Of a DNA stretch of 64,000 nucleotides, positions 19,917-28,968 are shown piece after piece. The stretch lies in NCBI RefSeq assembly GCF_023558375.1, contig NZ_CP083761.1:3460501-3524500 (forward strand). The letters are read 5' to 3'. The notes under the pieces were generated by a model. It was not told where the DNA came from. It saw only the letters and a program-made list of their open reading frames with translations, and did not search any database. The DNA is from Chroococcidiopsis sp. CCMEE 29. GTDB taxonomy: Bacteria > Cyanobacteriota > Cyanobacteriia > Cyanobacteriales > Chroococcidiopsidaceae. The position numbers and the translations under genes were made by a program. The stretch's first letter is position 1. Every line of letters starts with the position of its first letter.

Positions 19917-20095
19917 GCTAGTTTCAGTTAGTTTGAAAAGTCTGTCTCACTTGTCGCATTAGTACCAGCTGGTAAAGACAAGTCAGACCGCAAAACTTAT
20001 CTTTCACCTAACGCTTTCATTGCTCAAAAGTTATCAAGTTATCACCTTTAAAAGTTCGATACTTTACTTAGATTCCTCAGCTCTCCTCACTGCCA

Positions 20096-20788
20096 ATGTT
20101 TTCTCATCCCTTACCTAATCAGTCGAATCGTTCTCCCAAATTACCTCAGGCTATTTGGGACAACATTTTTGCATTTCCACCCAATAGAGATACTTTAGGA
20201 GGAACCGCTTATTTCATTGTAGAAAACGAAGCGAACATCCTGATCGATTGTCCGGCTTGGGACGATACCAACCAGAAATTTCTGCATCATTTAGGGGGAA
20301 TCAGGTGGCTATTTCTCACCCACCGGGGTGCAATTGGGAAAACGCGAGAAATTCAGGAAGCCTTTGGTTGTGAAGTTTTGGTGCAAGAACAGGAAGCTTA
20401 TTTATTGCCAGGATTAAGAGTAATTAAGTTTCAGCAGGAGTTTACTCTTAGTAATCTAGCTCAAGCGATTTGGACCCCCGGACATTCTCCTGGTTCCTCC
20501 TGCCTTTATTACGCTGATGAGGGTGGCGTGTTGTTCTCTGGGCGTCATCTGCTGCCGAATCAGCAAGGAGAACCAGTGCCCTTGCGGACAGCCAAAACCT
20601 TTCACTGGTCCCGACAGCTTAAGAGCATTCAATTACTGATTGACCGTTTTACACCAGAAACTCTTCATTATCTCTGCCCTGGTGCCAATACTGGCTTTCT
20701 CCGAGGCAAACGGGTAGTTGATCGTGCCTACGATCAATTAACTAGCCTAGATTTAGCAGCTTTGCTTCAGGCTAAAGTCTTGTTTTAG
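20096..20788 (+). CDS. Metallo-beta-lactamase-fold protein with degenerate metal motif
   Basis: A 230-residue MBL-fold protein. The segments NILIDCPAWDD, RWLFLTHRGAIG, IWTPGHSPGSSCLYY and GVLFSGRHLLP line up with the usual metal-ligand regions, but the HxHxDH motif reads THRGAIG, keeping one His and lacking the Asp and the others. The His in TPGHSPG is retained. The Asp of the typical GDHLLP is Arg. The protein may bind one metal or none, so its activity is uncertain. It ends only 8 bp before the 3' end of the opposing ABC permease gene. An upstream region of about 180 bp with an A+T-rich segment should hold its promoter. Confidence 0.75.
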   Translation: MFSHPLPNQSNRSPKLPQAIWDNIFAFPPNRDTLGGTAYFIVENEANILIDCPAWDDTNQKFLHHLGGIRWLFLTHRGAIGKTREIQEAFGCEVLVQEQEAYLLPGLRVIKFQQEFTLSNLAQAIWTPGHSPGSSCLYYADEGGVLFSGRHLLPNQQGEPVPLRTAKTFHWSRQLKSIQLLIDRFTPETLHYLCPGANTGFLRGKRVVDRAYDQLTSLDLAALLQAKVLF

Positions 20789-20796
20789 CAACCGCT

Positions 20797-21960
20797 TTAA
20801 CTTAGTTGACGCCGGAACTGGCGGATACTTAGGGTCATTAACACTGTGGCGAAACTTAGTAGCACTAGCACCTGAGGCCAAAGCGTCTCCAGACCAACTC
20901 CCTTGAGCAGCACCCCACGACAAACTTCGATAAAGTAGCGCAAGGGGTCTAGATAAGTGAGCCATTGCACGAAGGTGGGCATCGCAGATATTGGGGTGAT
21001 AGCTCCACAAAGGAGAACTAGAGGTGGATTAATAAAGAAAGCTGTCAACTGTGTCTGCTGTTCACTTTTAGCGTAGGAAGCAATCAGGATGCCAATGCTG
21101 ATTCCCACCCAGAAGTAAAGCACGGTAATTATTAGGAACACCAGTAAATTACCTCGCAGCGGCACACTAAACACCAACCTTGCCACAACAAGAGCAATTA
21201 AAACATCGACAGTCAGCAGAATCAGTAATGGACACACCTTGGCTAGGATCACCTCTGTGTTAGAGGCTGGAGTCATGATCAACTGCTCGATCGTCCCTGC
21301 TTCTTTTTCCCGCACCACCAAAGATGCAGCGGCTTGGGAACCGATGACTGTAAGCACAATCCCGAACATCCCGGACACGATAAACCAGGAGGTTTCCAGC
21401 CCCGGATTGTAAAACACCGAAGCCTGAACCTGCACTTGATTGCCCCTAGAAACCGTGCTAGCAGCACTACCACGGTGGTTTAGTTGCCGCAAGTTGTAGT
21501 CACTGACCAATTGAGTGATATAGCTGGAAGCAATGCTTGCCGTGTTAGCATCTACAGCATCGTACAGCGCTTGCACTTGGACTGTGCGCCTGCGGGCAAT
21601 GTCATCAGCAAATTCTGGCGGAATCGTGATACCGACTGTCAGCTGACCAGTTGCCAGATCTGTAGCCATTGCCTGTTGATTGGCGTAGTATCGGCTAATA
21701 ACAAACGCATCGGTCTGGTCGAAGATCTCAATAAACTCACGGGAGGCACTGCTGTGGCTGTAGTCCGTAACACCAACCTTGAGGTTTTGAAAGTCAGGAT
21801 TAAGAGCAAAGCCAAATAATATCAAAAAGACTGTGGGCGGCACCAGCAATTGAATTACGAGCTGACGGTTACGAAAGATCTGAGCGAATTCTTTTTGGAA
21901 TAACGCCCAGAAGCGGCTGCCCAGAATATTGTCCAATAATTGCGCCAACATTTCTACCAA
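20797..21960 (-). CDS. ABC-2 type permease (YbhR-like)
   Basis: This 387-residue permease is the last gene of the exporter cluster. An N-terminal membrane helix (RNRQLVIQLLVPPTVFLILFG) is followed by a large extracytoplasmic domain (about residues 50-170) and five C-terminal membrane helices with the ABC-2 signature LVVREKEAGTIEQLIMTPASNTEVILAKV. It pairs with the next permease (about 83 bp away) and the twin-ATPase protein as in E. coli ybhFSR. The system exports drugs or other small molecules across the inner membrane together with the HlyD-type protein; the natural substrate is unknown. Confidence 0.88.
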   Translation of the reverse strand: MVEMLAQLLDNILGSRFWALFQKEFAQIFRNRQLVIQLLVPPTVFLILFGFALNPDFQNLKVGVTDYSHSSASREFIEIFDQTDAFVISRYYANQQAMATDLATGQLTVGITIPPEFADDIARRRTVQVQALYDAVDANTASIASSYITQLVSDYNLRQLNHRGSAASTVSRGNQVQVQASVFYNPGLETSWFIVSGMFGIVLTVIGSQAAASLVVREKEAGTIEQLIMTPASNTEVILAKVCPLLILLTVDVLIALVVARLVFSVPLRGNLLVFLIITVLYFWVGISIGILIASYAKSEQQTQLTAFFINPPLVLLCGAITPISAMPTFVQWLTYLDPLRYFIEVCRGVLLKGVGLETLWPQVLVLLSFATVLMTLSIRQFRRQLS

Positions 21961-22043
21961 TTTTGGATTTTAGATTTTGGATTGAATTTTCTCCCCCTGC
22001 TCCCTCTGCTTCCCCTGCTCCCTCTGCCTCCCCTGCTTGCTCA
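21961..22043. repeat. Intergenic simple-repeat block
   Basis: This gap between the two permease genes begins with ttttggattttagattttgg (a word also found near 4170 and 52583) and continues with ctccccctgctccctctgc-type units. The same CT-rich units, as their complement, are found in ligA (7225-7269) and lnt (from 10972). Confidence 0.75.
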
Positions 22044-23156
22044 TTAAGACCCCACTTGCATCTTCTGCAATTTCCGCCAAGCTAAGAAGAAAAAGAAGCT
22101 TGCCAGCAGTGCTAAAGCTAAGACTGGAAACCAAACCCCTAACCAACCTACACCGCGAGCATAAGCATCGCGAGTGATGAGAATGTAGTGCCGGGCTGGA
22201 ATCAGATCTGAAATCCAACGGATGCCGATTGGAATATTAGATACTGGGTAAATGAAGCCGGAAAGTTGCAGTGACAACAAGAATGCGGTGAATGCCACTG
22301 CCTGGATCGCAGCACTCTGGGTTCCGGTATTACTGCCCAGAAAGATGCCCCAAAATACACCGCAGGCAATGTAAAGCATTGAACCCAGAATCATGGGTGT
22401 GGGGTCGCCAGCAAACCACAGCCCGAAGAACAGCCATGCTTCCAGGTTAACTAACAACACCTCTGCCATACCCACCAGCCAGAATGCCGCCGCCTTACCC
22501 ACTAGGTACTCTGCGCCGGTAAGGCTAGATGCGTAAACTTGGAGAATAGTGCCTTGTTCCTTCTCTTTTGATGTTGCTAAGCCAGCCAGTAGCGCGGGAA
22601 ACAGCGTGACAGTAATTGCAACAGCCCCTGGACCAATGTATCTCAAGGTTTCTAAGCCAGGGTTGTACCACAGCCGAGACTGGAGACTTACGGGAGGAGC
22701 ATTACTACCCTGCCGATCTACAAAAGCATTGGTAGTCGCCTTAGCATAGCCCCTGACAATCGTGGCAGTGTTGGCATCAGTACCATCTATCAAAATTTGT
22801 ACTTCTACAGCGCGCCCCGATCGCTGCAAATCTCGCGTAAACTCTGGAGGGATAATCAACCCGGCTGAGACTCTGCCTTGATCTAGCAGTCGCGGCACAT
22901 TTACTGCTGGTCCTTGTGCCACTATGTTGAACTTGTTTGTCCGCTCAAACGTGGCAATATACTCGCGGCTCGCGGGTGTACGGTCTAGATCTTGGATAGC
23001 AAGGTTTATTTTGTTGACATCCAAGGACACAGCAAAGCCAAACAGCAGCAGCAGCAATAAGGGTAACGCCAGCGCCAGCGCCAAGGTCAGGCGATCGCGC
23101 CCGAGTTGCGTTAGTTCTTTGAGGGTTTGGGCAATGATGCGTTTGGGTCGTACCAT
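22044..23156 (-). CDS. ABC-2 type permease (YbhS-like)
   Basis: This 370-residue permease has the same design as its neighbour: an N-terminal helix (LALALALPLLLLLLFGFAV), an extracytoplasmic domain and five C-terminal helices with TSKEKEQGTILQVYASSLTGAEYLVGKA. Together with the other permease it should form the heterodimeric membrane part of the YbhFSR-type exporter. The gene starts 14 bp after the end of the twin-ATPase gene, so the two are very probably cotranscribed and perhaps translationally coupled. Confidence 0.88.
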   Translation of the reverse strand: MVRPKRIIAQTLKELTQLGRDRLTLALALALPLLLLLLFGFAVSLDVNKINLAIQDLDRTPASREYIATFERTNKFNIVAQGPAVNVPRLLDQGRVSAGLIIPPEFTRDLQRSGRAVEVQILIDGTDANTATIVRGYAKATTNAFVDRQGSNAPPVSLQSRLWYNPGLETLRYIGPGAVAITVTLFPALLAGLATSKEKEQGTILQVYASSLTGAEYLVGKAAAFWLVGMAEVLLVNLEAWLFFGLWFAGDPTPMILGSMLYIACGVFWGIFLGSNTGTQSAAIQAVAFTAFLLSLQLSGFIYPVSNIPIGIRWISDLIPARHYILITRDAYARGVGWLGVWFPVLALALLASFFFFLAWRKLQKMQVGS

Positions 23157-23170
23157 GACAAGCTTTACTC

Positions 23171-25150
23171 CTAATCCACTGGTACATTCAGACCGCGCTG
23201 CCGCGCCTGCTCCACTACACTAATGAACACGTCTTCTAGGGAAAACTCAATTTCACGGTGGCTGTGAACAGCGACTCCAGCCTGCAAAAGCCAGGATTGG
23301 ATTTCTCCAATCTCAGCGCTAGGAGTATCTAAAACTGTGTGTAAGCGGGAACCGAAAATAGAGACTCGCCAGCGATTAAACTTTTCCTTCAGCAAATCCG
23401 AAGCCTTTTGCAGGGGATCACACTCCCATTCCACTAACTGCCCAGGCTGCTCTGATTTCACCTGACGTGAGCTTCCTTGAATCACCAGTTCCCCAGCTAC
23501 CATGAAGCCCAAACGGTGACACTGTTCAGCTTCTTCCAGGTAGTGCGTGGTTACCAGCACTGCCATGCCTTCACGCGCAAAAGAATTAATCCAGCGCCAA
23601 AATTGCCGTCGTGCCAGCGGATCGACACCAGAAGTCGGCTCGTCGAGAAACAAAACTTTGGGTTCGTGCATCACCGCTGCGCCAAAAGCGACCCGCTGCT
23701 TCCAACCACCTGGCAAGTCAGCAGTAAGCATATCCTCTTTACCTACGAGGTCACTCATTTGCAGTACCCAGTTTTTCTTCGCCCGCCGATGACGGCGTGG
23801 CACCCCATAGACACCGCAGTAAAACTCCAGATTTTGTTCAATCGTCAGGTCGTCGTAGAGGGTAAACTTCTGCGACATATAGCCGATTTGCTGACGCACT
23901 TGGGCGCTCCGTAATGCACCCGTTTCACCCGCCAGTGTGACTCTACCAGAACTAGCTGGAAGCAAGCCACACAGTATTTTGATCGTGGTCGTCTTACCAG
24001 CACCATTCGCACCCAGCAGACCGAAGACTTCACCATATTTGATATCTAAGTTGATTTGCTTCACAGCATGAAAGTCACCGAAAACTTTATTCAGATTTTG
24101 CGCGCCGATCGCTGTTCCAGAAGATTTTGCTTGGCGATAAATCCGGGGGTAATTCGCACCTGAACTGTCACCTTTAAGTTCCCGCAGGCGAGCAACAAAG
24201 GTGTTCTCTAAAGTTGGGGTATCAATCGCCAAATTTTGGATTTGCAGCTGTTGCTGCTTCAAGATCTGCCAAATTTCATCGCTGGTTTGCTGCGGCTGCG
24301 CTGTGAGGATATCTAGACGTTCCCCAAACCGTTGCACGTCTGAAACCAAATCCTGTAAATTGGCGTTTTGCTTCAGAATGTCTTCGGCTTGATCTAGCTG
24401 CGCTGCGGGCAGGTAAACTTCCAATCGTTGCACCTTTAGGCTCGCCTTTACCTTGGCAACGGTGTCGCACTGCTGAATTTTGCCCTCATACATCAGCGCA
24501 ATCCGCGAACAGCGCTCAGCCTCATCCAGGTAGGGTGTGGCAACCACTGTGGTTATACCTTCAGTGGCAGCAAGCTGCGCCAGAATGTCCCAGAACTCAC
24601 GGCGCGAAACTGGATCTACACCCGTAGTCGGCTCATCCAACAGCAAGATCTGTGGTTGATGAATCAGTACAGAGCAAAGGCTAAGCTTCTGCTTCATTCC
24701 CCCTGAGAGGCGACCTGCTAAGCGGTCTTTGAACTGTGCTAAGTCCAATAAACCCAGATAATACTCACTACGGGATTTGAAGGCTGCGTCAGTCACCTCG
24801 CGCAAACCTGCTGCGTAACGCAAGTTTTCCAAAATGCTCAGGTCTGGGTATAAACTGAAGCGCTGGGTAAGGTAGCCCATGTGCAGGCGCATATCTCGCG
24901 GACGGGAACCAAGCACTTCGACAATGTCGCCCTTGTGAGGCATCACTCCTGAGAGAATCTGAAACGTTGTGGTCTTGCCTGCCCCATCAGGACCGATCAG
25001 CCCAAAAATCTCACCTGGATAGATGTCCAAGTTGATGCCCGCTACAGCTTCATGAGTTTGTTTGCCATAGCGGTGCCGCAGATCGCGGATCGAGATTACA
25101 GGGGCGTGAGTGCGCTCTACTGAAGCGGTTACTGGGATAGTTTGGGTCAT
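23171..25150 (-). CDS. Twin-ATPase ABC exporter protein (YbhF-like)
   Basis: A 659-residue cytosolic protein with two fused ABC ATPase domains. Domain 1 (about residues 18-245) has Walker A GPDGAGKTTT, signature LSGGMKQKL and Walker B LLLDEP. Domain 2 (about residues 335-560) has GANGAGKTTT, a changed signature LPGGWKQRV in place of LSGG, and LFLDEP. Twin ATPases with a weak second signature are typical of YbhF. It energises the two ABC-2 permeases downstream. The gene lies between the HlyD-type gene and the permeases in the order regulator, adaptor, ATPase, permease, permease. Confidence 0.92.
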   Translation of the reverse strand: MTQTIPVTASVERTHAPVISIRDLRHRYGKQTHEAVAGINLDIYPGEIFGLIGPDGAGKTTTFQILSGVMPHKGDIVEVLGSRPRDMRLHMGYLTQRFSLYPDLSILENLRYAAGLREVTDAAFKSRSEYYLGLLDLAQFKDRLAGRLSGGMKQKLSLCSVLIHQPQILLLDEPTTGVDPVSRREFWDILAQLAATEGITTVVATPYLDEAERCSRIALMYEGKIQQCDTVAKVKASLKVQRLEVYLPAAQLDQAEDILKQNANLQDLVSDVQRFGERLDILTAQPQQTSDEIWQILKQQQLQIQNLAIDTPTLENTFVARLRELKGDSSGANYPRIYRQAKSSGTAIGAQNLNKVFGDFHAVKQINLDIKYGEVFGLLGANGAGKTTTIKILCGLLPASSGRVTLAGETGALRSAQVRQQIGYMSQKFTLYDDLTIEQNLEFYCGVYGVPRRHRRAKKNWVLQMSDLVGKEDMLTADLPGGWKQRVAFGAAVMHEPKVLFLDEPTSGVDPLARRQFWRWINSFAREGMAVLVTTHYLEEAEQCHRLGFMVAGELVIQGSSRQVKSEQPGQLVEWECDPLQKASDLLKEKFNRWRVSIFGSRLHTVLDTPSAEIGEIQSWLLQAGVAVHSHREIEFSLEDVFISVVEQARQRGLNVPVD

Positions 25151-25274
25151 AAGCTGTTATGCAATTGAAACACTGTTTAGCTTGCAGGGGAAGCAGGAAT
25201 AGTTTTGAGTTTTGAGTTACAGAGGCTGGTTTAATTCAAAACTTAAAACTTAGAGCTTAAAACTACTTGCCTCG

Positions 25275-25320
25275 CCCCACTCTTCGAGAAGCCGCTTGCG
25301 CGTCTACGCCCCTCGCCCCT
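25275..25320. repeat. 46-bp dispersed repeat, copy at the hlyD 3' end
   Basis: Identical over 46 bp to 11186-11231 in lnt. It overlaps the last 17 bp of the HlyD-type gene and supplies its stop codon. The preceding 70 bp (25195-25265) are an A+T-rich repeat of ttttgagtt and aaaactta words. Confidence 0.88.
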
Positions 25321-26584
25321 CTACTGCCTCCGGTACAAGAATCCTTCCATCGGCGGGCATTCCGGGTTTTGCCAGACCCTGGGGATTTTTGAGGCTGAGT
25401 TCAACTCCAAACACTTGAGTCACCCGGTCTTTTTTGAAATAAATGTTTTCTGGCGTGAAGCTCGCTTTGGGATCTACCCGTGTAACAGTTGCTTCTAGCG
25501 GTTGATTCGGAAATGTATCTAGATAAACCCGCGCCTGCTGACCCAATTGGACTAGACCGATTTGCCCTGCCGGGATGAAGCCGCGCAAATAAAGCTGATC
25601 GAGGTTCACTATCGTCAGCAACGGTGCACCCGCTGCCACTACCTCGCCTGGTTCTACAGAACGGGTGATGACGTTACCAGCCATTGGGCTATTGATCGTC
25701 AAGTAGTTCAAATTTGCCTGAATCTCCGCCCTTGCTGCCTGAGCATCGCGAACTTCCTGCTGAGCCACCGAAACATCCGTGCGGGCTTGGGCAATCTGTT
25801 TTTGGATTTGTAACGCAGCAGCAGCGCGAATGGGTGGATTGCTTAGGGTCGCTTGGGCTTGAGTCAGCGTTCCCTCAGCGGACTGAACCTGCTGGCGGGC
25901 AGCAACAACACGGGCACTGGCAGCCTCAGCCTGGGCATCATCCTGATCTCGCTGTTGAGCTGACACAACCCCTTGGGCAAATAATTCTCTAGTCCTTCTT
26001 TGTTCGGCTTGAGCCAGCTTTAGATTAGCCTGGGCTTCAACTAGCTGGGCACGAGCTGCAGCTAGAGCATTCTTTGCTTCCAAAACTCGACCTCGACTCT
26101 CTTGAGCCGCTTGCTGTGTGGTTAAATTGGCTTGCTCTAGCTGGGCTTGTAGGATCGGTAACTGCTGACGAGCCCGCTCCAACCGTTCTTGGGCAGCACG
26201 GATTCGGGCTTCGCCGCCCTGGAGTTGGGCGCGCAGGTTCGCATCGTCGATCCGCACTAACAGCTGACCCGGCTTAACTAAATCTCCTTCTCTGACCGCT
26301 ACTTCAGCAATCTGTCCCCCAGTCTTAGCTGACACATCCGTTTCATAACCCTCAATTCGACCGCTTAAAAACAGCCCCTCCGGTTCCGGTTGATAAAAGA
26401 ACAGACGGTAAACGCCGTAGCCCACTCCAGCCAGAAGGGCGATCGCCGCCAAAAGCCGCACTGGTTTAGGAATCCCTCGCGGCTTCTTCGGAGGGGGCTG
26501 GGGTTCTGAGGGGTTGTCCTCAACGCGAACCGGACTGCTGGTAGCTTGTTTAGAGTTATGAGATTCTATCTGCGTTTCTGTCAT
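25304..26584 (-). CDS. HlyD-family membrane fusion protein (YbhG-like)
   Basis: This 426-residue periplasmic adaptor has an N-terminal cytoplasmic tail rich in Pro, one membrane helix (about residues 44-62), the lipoyl half-motif GGQIAEVAVREGDLVKPGQLLVRID, and a long alpha-helical hairpin full of Ala, Gln and Arg (about residues 120-285, with AARAQLVEAQANLKLAQAEQRR). The barrel and C-terminal part include SPMAGNVITRSVEPGEVVAAGAPLL. It links the inner-membrane exporter to an outer-membrane channel. The C-terminus is unusual: the last residues, including the stop, lie in a dispersed repeat that is also found in lnt, so the original 3' end was probably altered. The start is the ATG at 26584, after the operator-bearing gap. 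Confidence 0.9.
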   Translation of the reverse strand: MTETQIESHNSKQATSSPVRVEDNPSEPQPPPKKPRGIPKPVRLLAAIALLAGVGYGVYRLFFYQPEPEGLFLSGRIEGYETDVSAKTGGQIAEVAVREGDLVKPGQLLVRIDDANLRAQLQGGEARIRAAQERLERARQQLPILQAQLEQANLTTQQAAQESRGRVLEAKNALAAARAQLVEAQANLKLAQAEQRRTRELFAQGVVSAQQRDQDDAQAEAASARVVAARQQVQSAEGTLTQAQATLSNPPIRAAAALQIQKQIAQARTDVSVAQQEVRDAQAARAEIQANLNYLTINSPMAGNVITRSVEPGEVVAAGAPLLTIVNLDQLYLRGFIPAGQIGLVQLGQQARVYLDTFPNQPLEATVTRVDPKASFTPENIYFKKDRVTQVFGVELSLKNPQGLAKPGMPADGRILVPEAVEGRGA

Positions 26585-26700
26585 GACCGCTCCTAAATAG
26601 TGCTACCGTTTTCGGTTAAACAGGCTAGAAATGGAGACTCTGAAACTGCGGCAGCACCAGTTTCTCAATCCAAAATTAGTAGCAATCCCAGAACTTAAAT

Positions 26701-26720
26701 TTGATTGACTGATTAATCAA
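26701..26720. promoter_or_regulatory. Probable TetR operator before the exporter genes
   Basis: The 20 bp read ttgattga-ctga-ttaatcaa, an imperfect palindrome. The same halves in the same spacing, ttgattga-ttag-ttaatcaa, occur at 27401-27420 before the regulator gene. This copy lies between the tetR and hlyD-type genes, about 115 bp before the hlyD-type start. Repression by the neighbouring TetR protein is inferred. Confidence 0.6.
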
Positions 26721-26746
26721 TTTCAGTGCAAAAAAAAAGATTGTCT

Positions 26747-27388
26747 TCAAGCTTGGTCACTGCCATCTGATAGAGAGATCTGCATGCCTCGCAGAAAAAC
26801 CTCGACGGCAGTTTTTACCATCACCTCAGAGCTGAGTTGCTGTGTGTCAGGCTGTGGAAAAATTTCGCGCGTGATCAGATACGCAACTAGGGGACCAACG
26901 AAACAGCGTGCTGCTGCGCCTGGGTCCATCGGTTTCAATACCCCAGCTGCCATCTGCTGCTCCAGATAGCGAGTTAAAAAATTGAATGAACGACTCGGTC
27001 CAATAGTATTGAAGATCTCGGCAACTTGGGGTTGTCGGCAGGCTTCACCTAACACGAGCTTGAATAGCGCACTTGATGTTGAATTCTCCGCGACTTTGAG
27101 AAATGCATTACCAAAGAGGGTAAGTACATCTTGCGGTGCTTTAGTAACAATCTCCTCACTGTGGGTAAGCAGTTGCAGTAGTGGCAGCCGTTGCTCCATC
27201 ACCTGCCGAAACAAGTCGTTTTTATCTTTGAAGTAGTGGTAGATCAGACCAGGCGATCCAATTCCCGCCGCGGCGGCAATATCCTTATTAGTCGCTTTCT
27301 CAAAGCCCTTGCTGGCAAATACCTGCAACGCACCGTCAATAATTTGCTGTCGCCGACCCTCAAAGTCCTGCTCGTCGCGTAGAGGCAT
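26747..27388 (-). CDS. TetR-family repressor (CecR-like)
   Basis: This 213-residue regulator has an N-terminal TetR DNA-binding helix-turn-helix (about residues 10-56: RRQQIIDGALQVFASKGFEKATNKDIAAAAGI, then GLIYHYFKDKNDLF) and a C-terminal ligand-binding domain related to the CecR/YbiH type. It is the first gene of the exporter cluster, ahead of the HlyD-type gene, as in E. coli. Identical operator halves flank it (26701-26720 and 27401-27420), which implies autoregulation and control of the exporter. The inducer is unknown. Confidence 0.9.
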   Translation of the reverse strand: MPLRDEQDFEGRRQQIIDGALQVFASKGFEKATNKDIAAAAGIGSPGLIYHYFKDKNDLFRQVMEQRLPLLQLLTHSEEIVTKAPQDVLTLFGNAFLKVAENSTSSALFKLVLGEACRQPQVAEIFNTIGPSRSFNFLTRYLEQQMAAGVLKPMDPGAAARCFVGPLVAYLITREIFPQPDTQQLSSEVMVKTAVEVFLRGMQISLSDGSDQA

Positions 27389-27400
27389 AACGGCACTTCA

Positions 27401-27420
27401 TTGATTGATTAGTTAATCAA
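27401..27420. promoter_or_regulatory. Probable TetR operator before the regulator gene
   Basis: The 20 bp ttgattga-ttag-ttaatcaa lie 12 bp before the tetR start and match the site at 26701-26720 in 16 of 16 outer positions. A TATA-like box (tatatg on the minus strand) lies just beyond, so binding could block initiation. Confidence 0.6.
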
Positions 27421-27478
27421 ACATATAGCACAACCGATGGATTTTAGCAATAGCTTTGACTAAAGAGGGGAAAAGACT

Positions 27479-28723
27479 TCAACCCGCTCCTGCTAATACT
27501 GACTTGTTGGTCACCAATTCTAGTGCCGCTTGATATTGTTTATCTACTTCTGTCCCAATCTGTTCGCGGGTAATTGGTTCTAAGGAAACCAGAAGATCGG
27601 GCGTAATGCCTAGCTTGTGAATATCTCGATGCTTGGGTGTTTCGTACTTGGCAACAGTGACAGCCAATCCAGAACCATTCGACAAGTCAAATAAGGACTG
27701 AATTAAGCCTTTACCAAAGGTAGTTTCTCCTACCAGCTTTGCCCGACCGTTATCTTGCAGCGCCCCAGCCAGAATTTCACTGGCACTAGCAGTTCCTTGA
27801 TTCACCAAAACCACAAGTGGATCGTGAGTCAAGGCGGGTCCAAACGCATCAAAGCTACCCTGAATGCCTTGTCGATTCGCGGTATATACAATCGTGCCTG
27901 TATCTAACCACAAGCGGGCAATTTCGATTCCCGCTTGCAGTAAACCACCCGGATTGTTCCGCAAATCAAGAATATAGGCATCGGCTCCTTGTTTCTCCAG
28001 CTGGGCGATCGCATCGGCAAGTTCAGCTGGGGCGTAAGCGTTGAATTGAGTCAGGCGAATGTAGCCAATCGGTAGCCCGTCTGGGTCAGAATGTAATTCG
28101 GCAATTACCGGATTGAGAGCAATGCGATCGCGCTGTAGTTGAATTTCTTTACTATCCTCGCCCTCGTGTTCCACAATCAGGGAGACATGACTCCCAATCG
28201 GACCGCGCATTCGGGCAGCAGCTTCGTCCAGGGTAAGTTCGGCTGTGGAGATGCCATCGATTTTCAGGATGCGATCGCGCGGTCGAATCCCAGCTTTATC
28301 TGCCGGAGAACCAGCGATCGGAGCAACTACTTCCAGCGTCCCAGTCTTAGGATCGAGGGCAATTTGCAATCCCACTCCCGTCAGTTCCCCGGAAGTATTG
28401 ACCTGCAAACTGCGGTACTGCTCTGGTCTTAATAACCGGGTGAAAGGATCGTCAAGACCAGCAAGCATTTGCTGGATTGCCTTATATGCTGCCTCTTGGT
28501 CTTTGAGCGGCTGCTGGAGCACCTGTTGCCGGATCAATGACCAGTTCTGGTGATTAAACGTGTCATCCAGGTAAGTGCGATTTACAATTCGCCAAGCTTC
28601 CACTACCACCTTCTGTTCTTCGCTCAAAGCTGCTGCTGGTTGTATCCAACAGCTCAATGCAAGCAGCATGGGCAGTATCAGTAAAAATCCGACCCGGAAA
28701 ACTCGTTTTTGCAAGCAACTCAT
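27479..28723 (-). CDS. ctpA: Carboxyl-terminal processing protease
   Basis: This S41 serine protease has about 414 residues. It begins with a signal peptide (hydrophobic LLILPMLLALSCWIQPAAALS), then a helical region, a PDZ domain (about residues 95-185, with GELTGVGLQIALDP) and the catalytic core with GTASASEILAGALQDNGRA (Ser) and GETTFGKGLIQ (Lys). Cyanobacterial CtpA trims the C-terminal extension of the photosystem II D1 protein in the thylakoid lumen or periplasm. Several paralogues exist in most genomes, so this could be CtpA or CtpB. It lies back to back with petB, a common cyanobacterial arrangement. An alternative GTG start lies at 28735; the ATG at 28723 has gaaagg upstream. Confidence 0.85.
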   Translation of the reverse strand: MSCLQKRVFRVGFLLILPMLLALSCWIQPAAALSEEQKVVVEAWRIVNRTYLDDTFNHQNWSLIRQQVLQQPLKDQEAAYKAIQQMLAGLDDPFTRLLRPEQYRSLQVNTSGELTGVGLQIALDPKTGTLEVVAPIAGSPADKAGIRPRDRILKIDGISTAELTLDEAAARMRGPIGSHVSLIVEHEGEDSKEIQLQRDRIALNPVIAELHSDPDGLPIGYIRLTQFNAYAPAELADAIAQLEKQGADAYILDLRNNPGGLLQAGIEIARLWLDTGTIVYTANRQGIQGSFDAFGPALTHDPLVVLVNQGTASASEILAGALQDNGRAKLVGETTFGKGLIQSLFDLSNGSGLAVTVAKYETPKHRDIHKLGITPDLLVSLEPITREQIGTEVDKQYQAALELVTNKSVLAGAG

Positions 28724-28968
28724 CCTACCTTTCACCTTCAGCCCTAAGGCGCTTCCCTTTCAATTTATGAAATCACCCTCTCGATTATGTTACTTTTTTT
28801 ATAGAAGATGCAGAAAGACTCAGCTACTTTCGATTGCTGACCGGACTGCACCCGAATCACAACTGACTGGATTTCCAGCATTTGGCAAACCTTTGAAAAG
28901 CATCCCCTCCCTTCAAGTCGATTGGGAGTTTGAGCAACCGTAATCCATTTTTAGGAACTTCTGATTGT

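Noticed and set aside
28930-28968. Upstream extension of petB
   Set aside because: Conservation of cytochrome b6 begins at the ATG at 28969.
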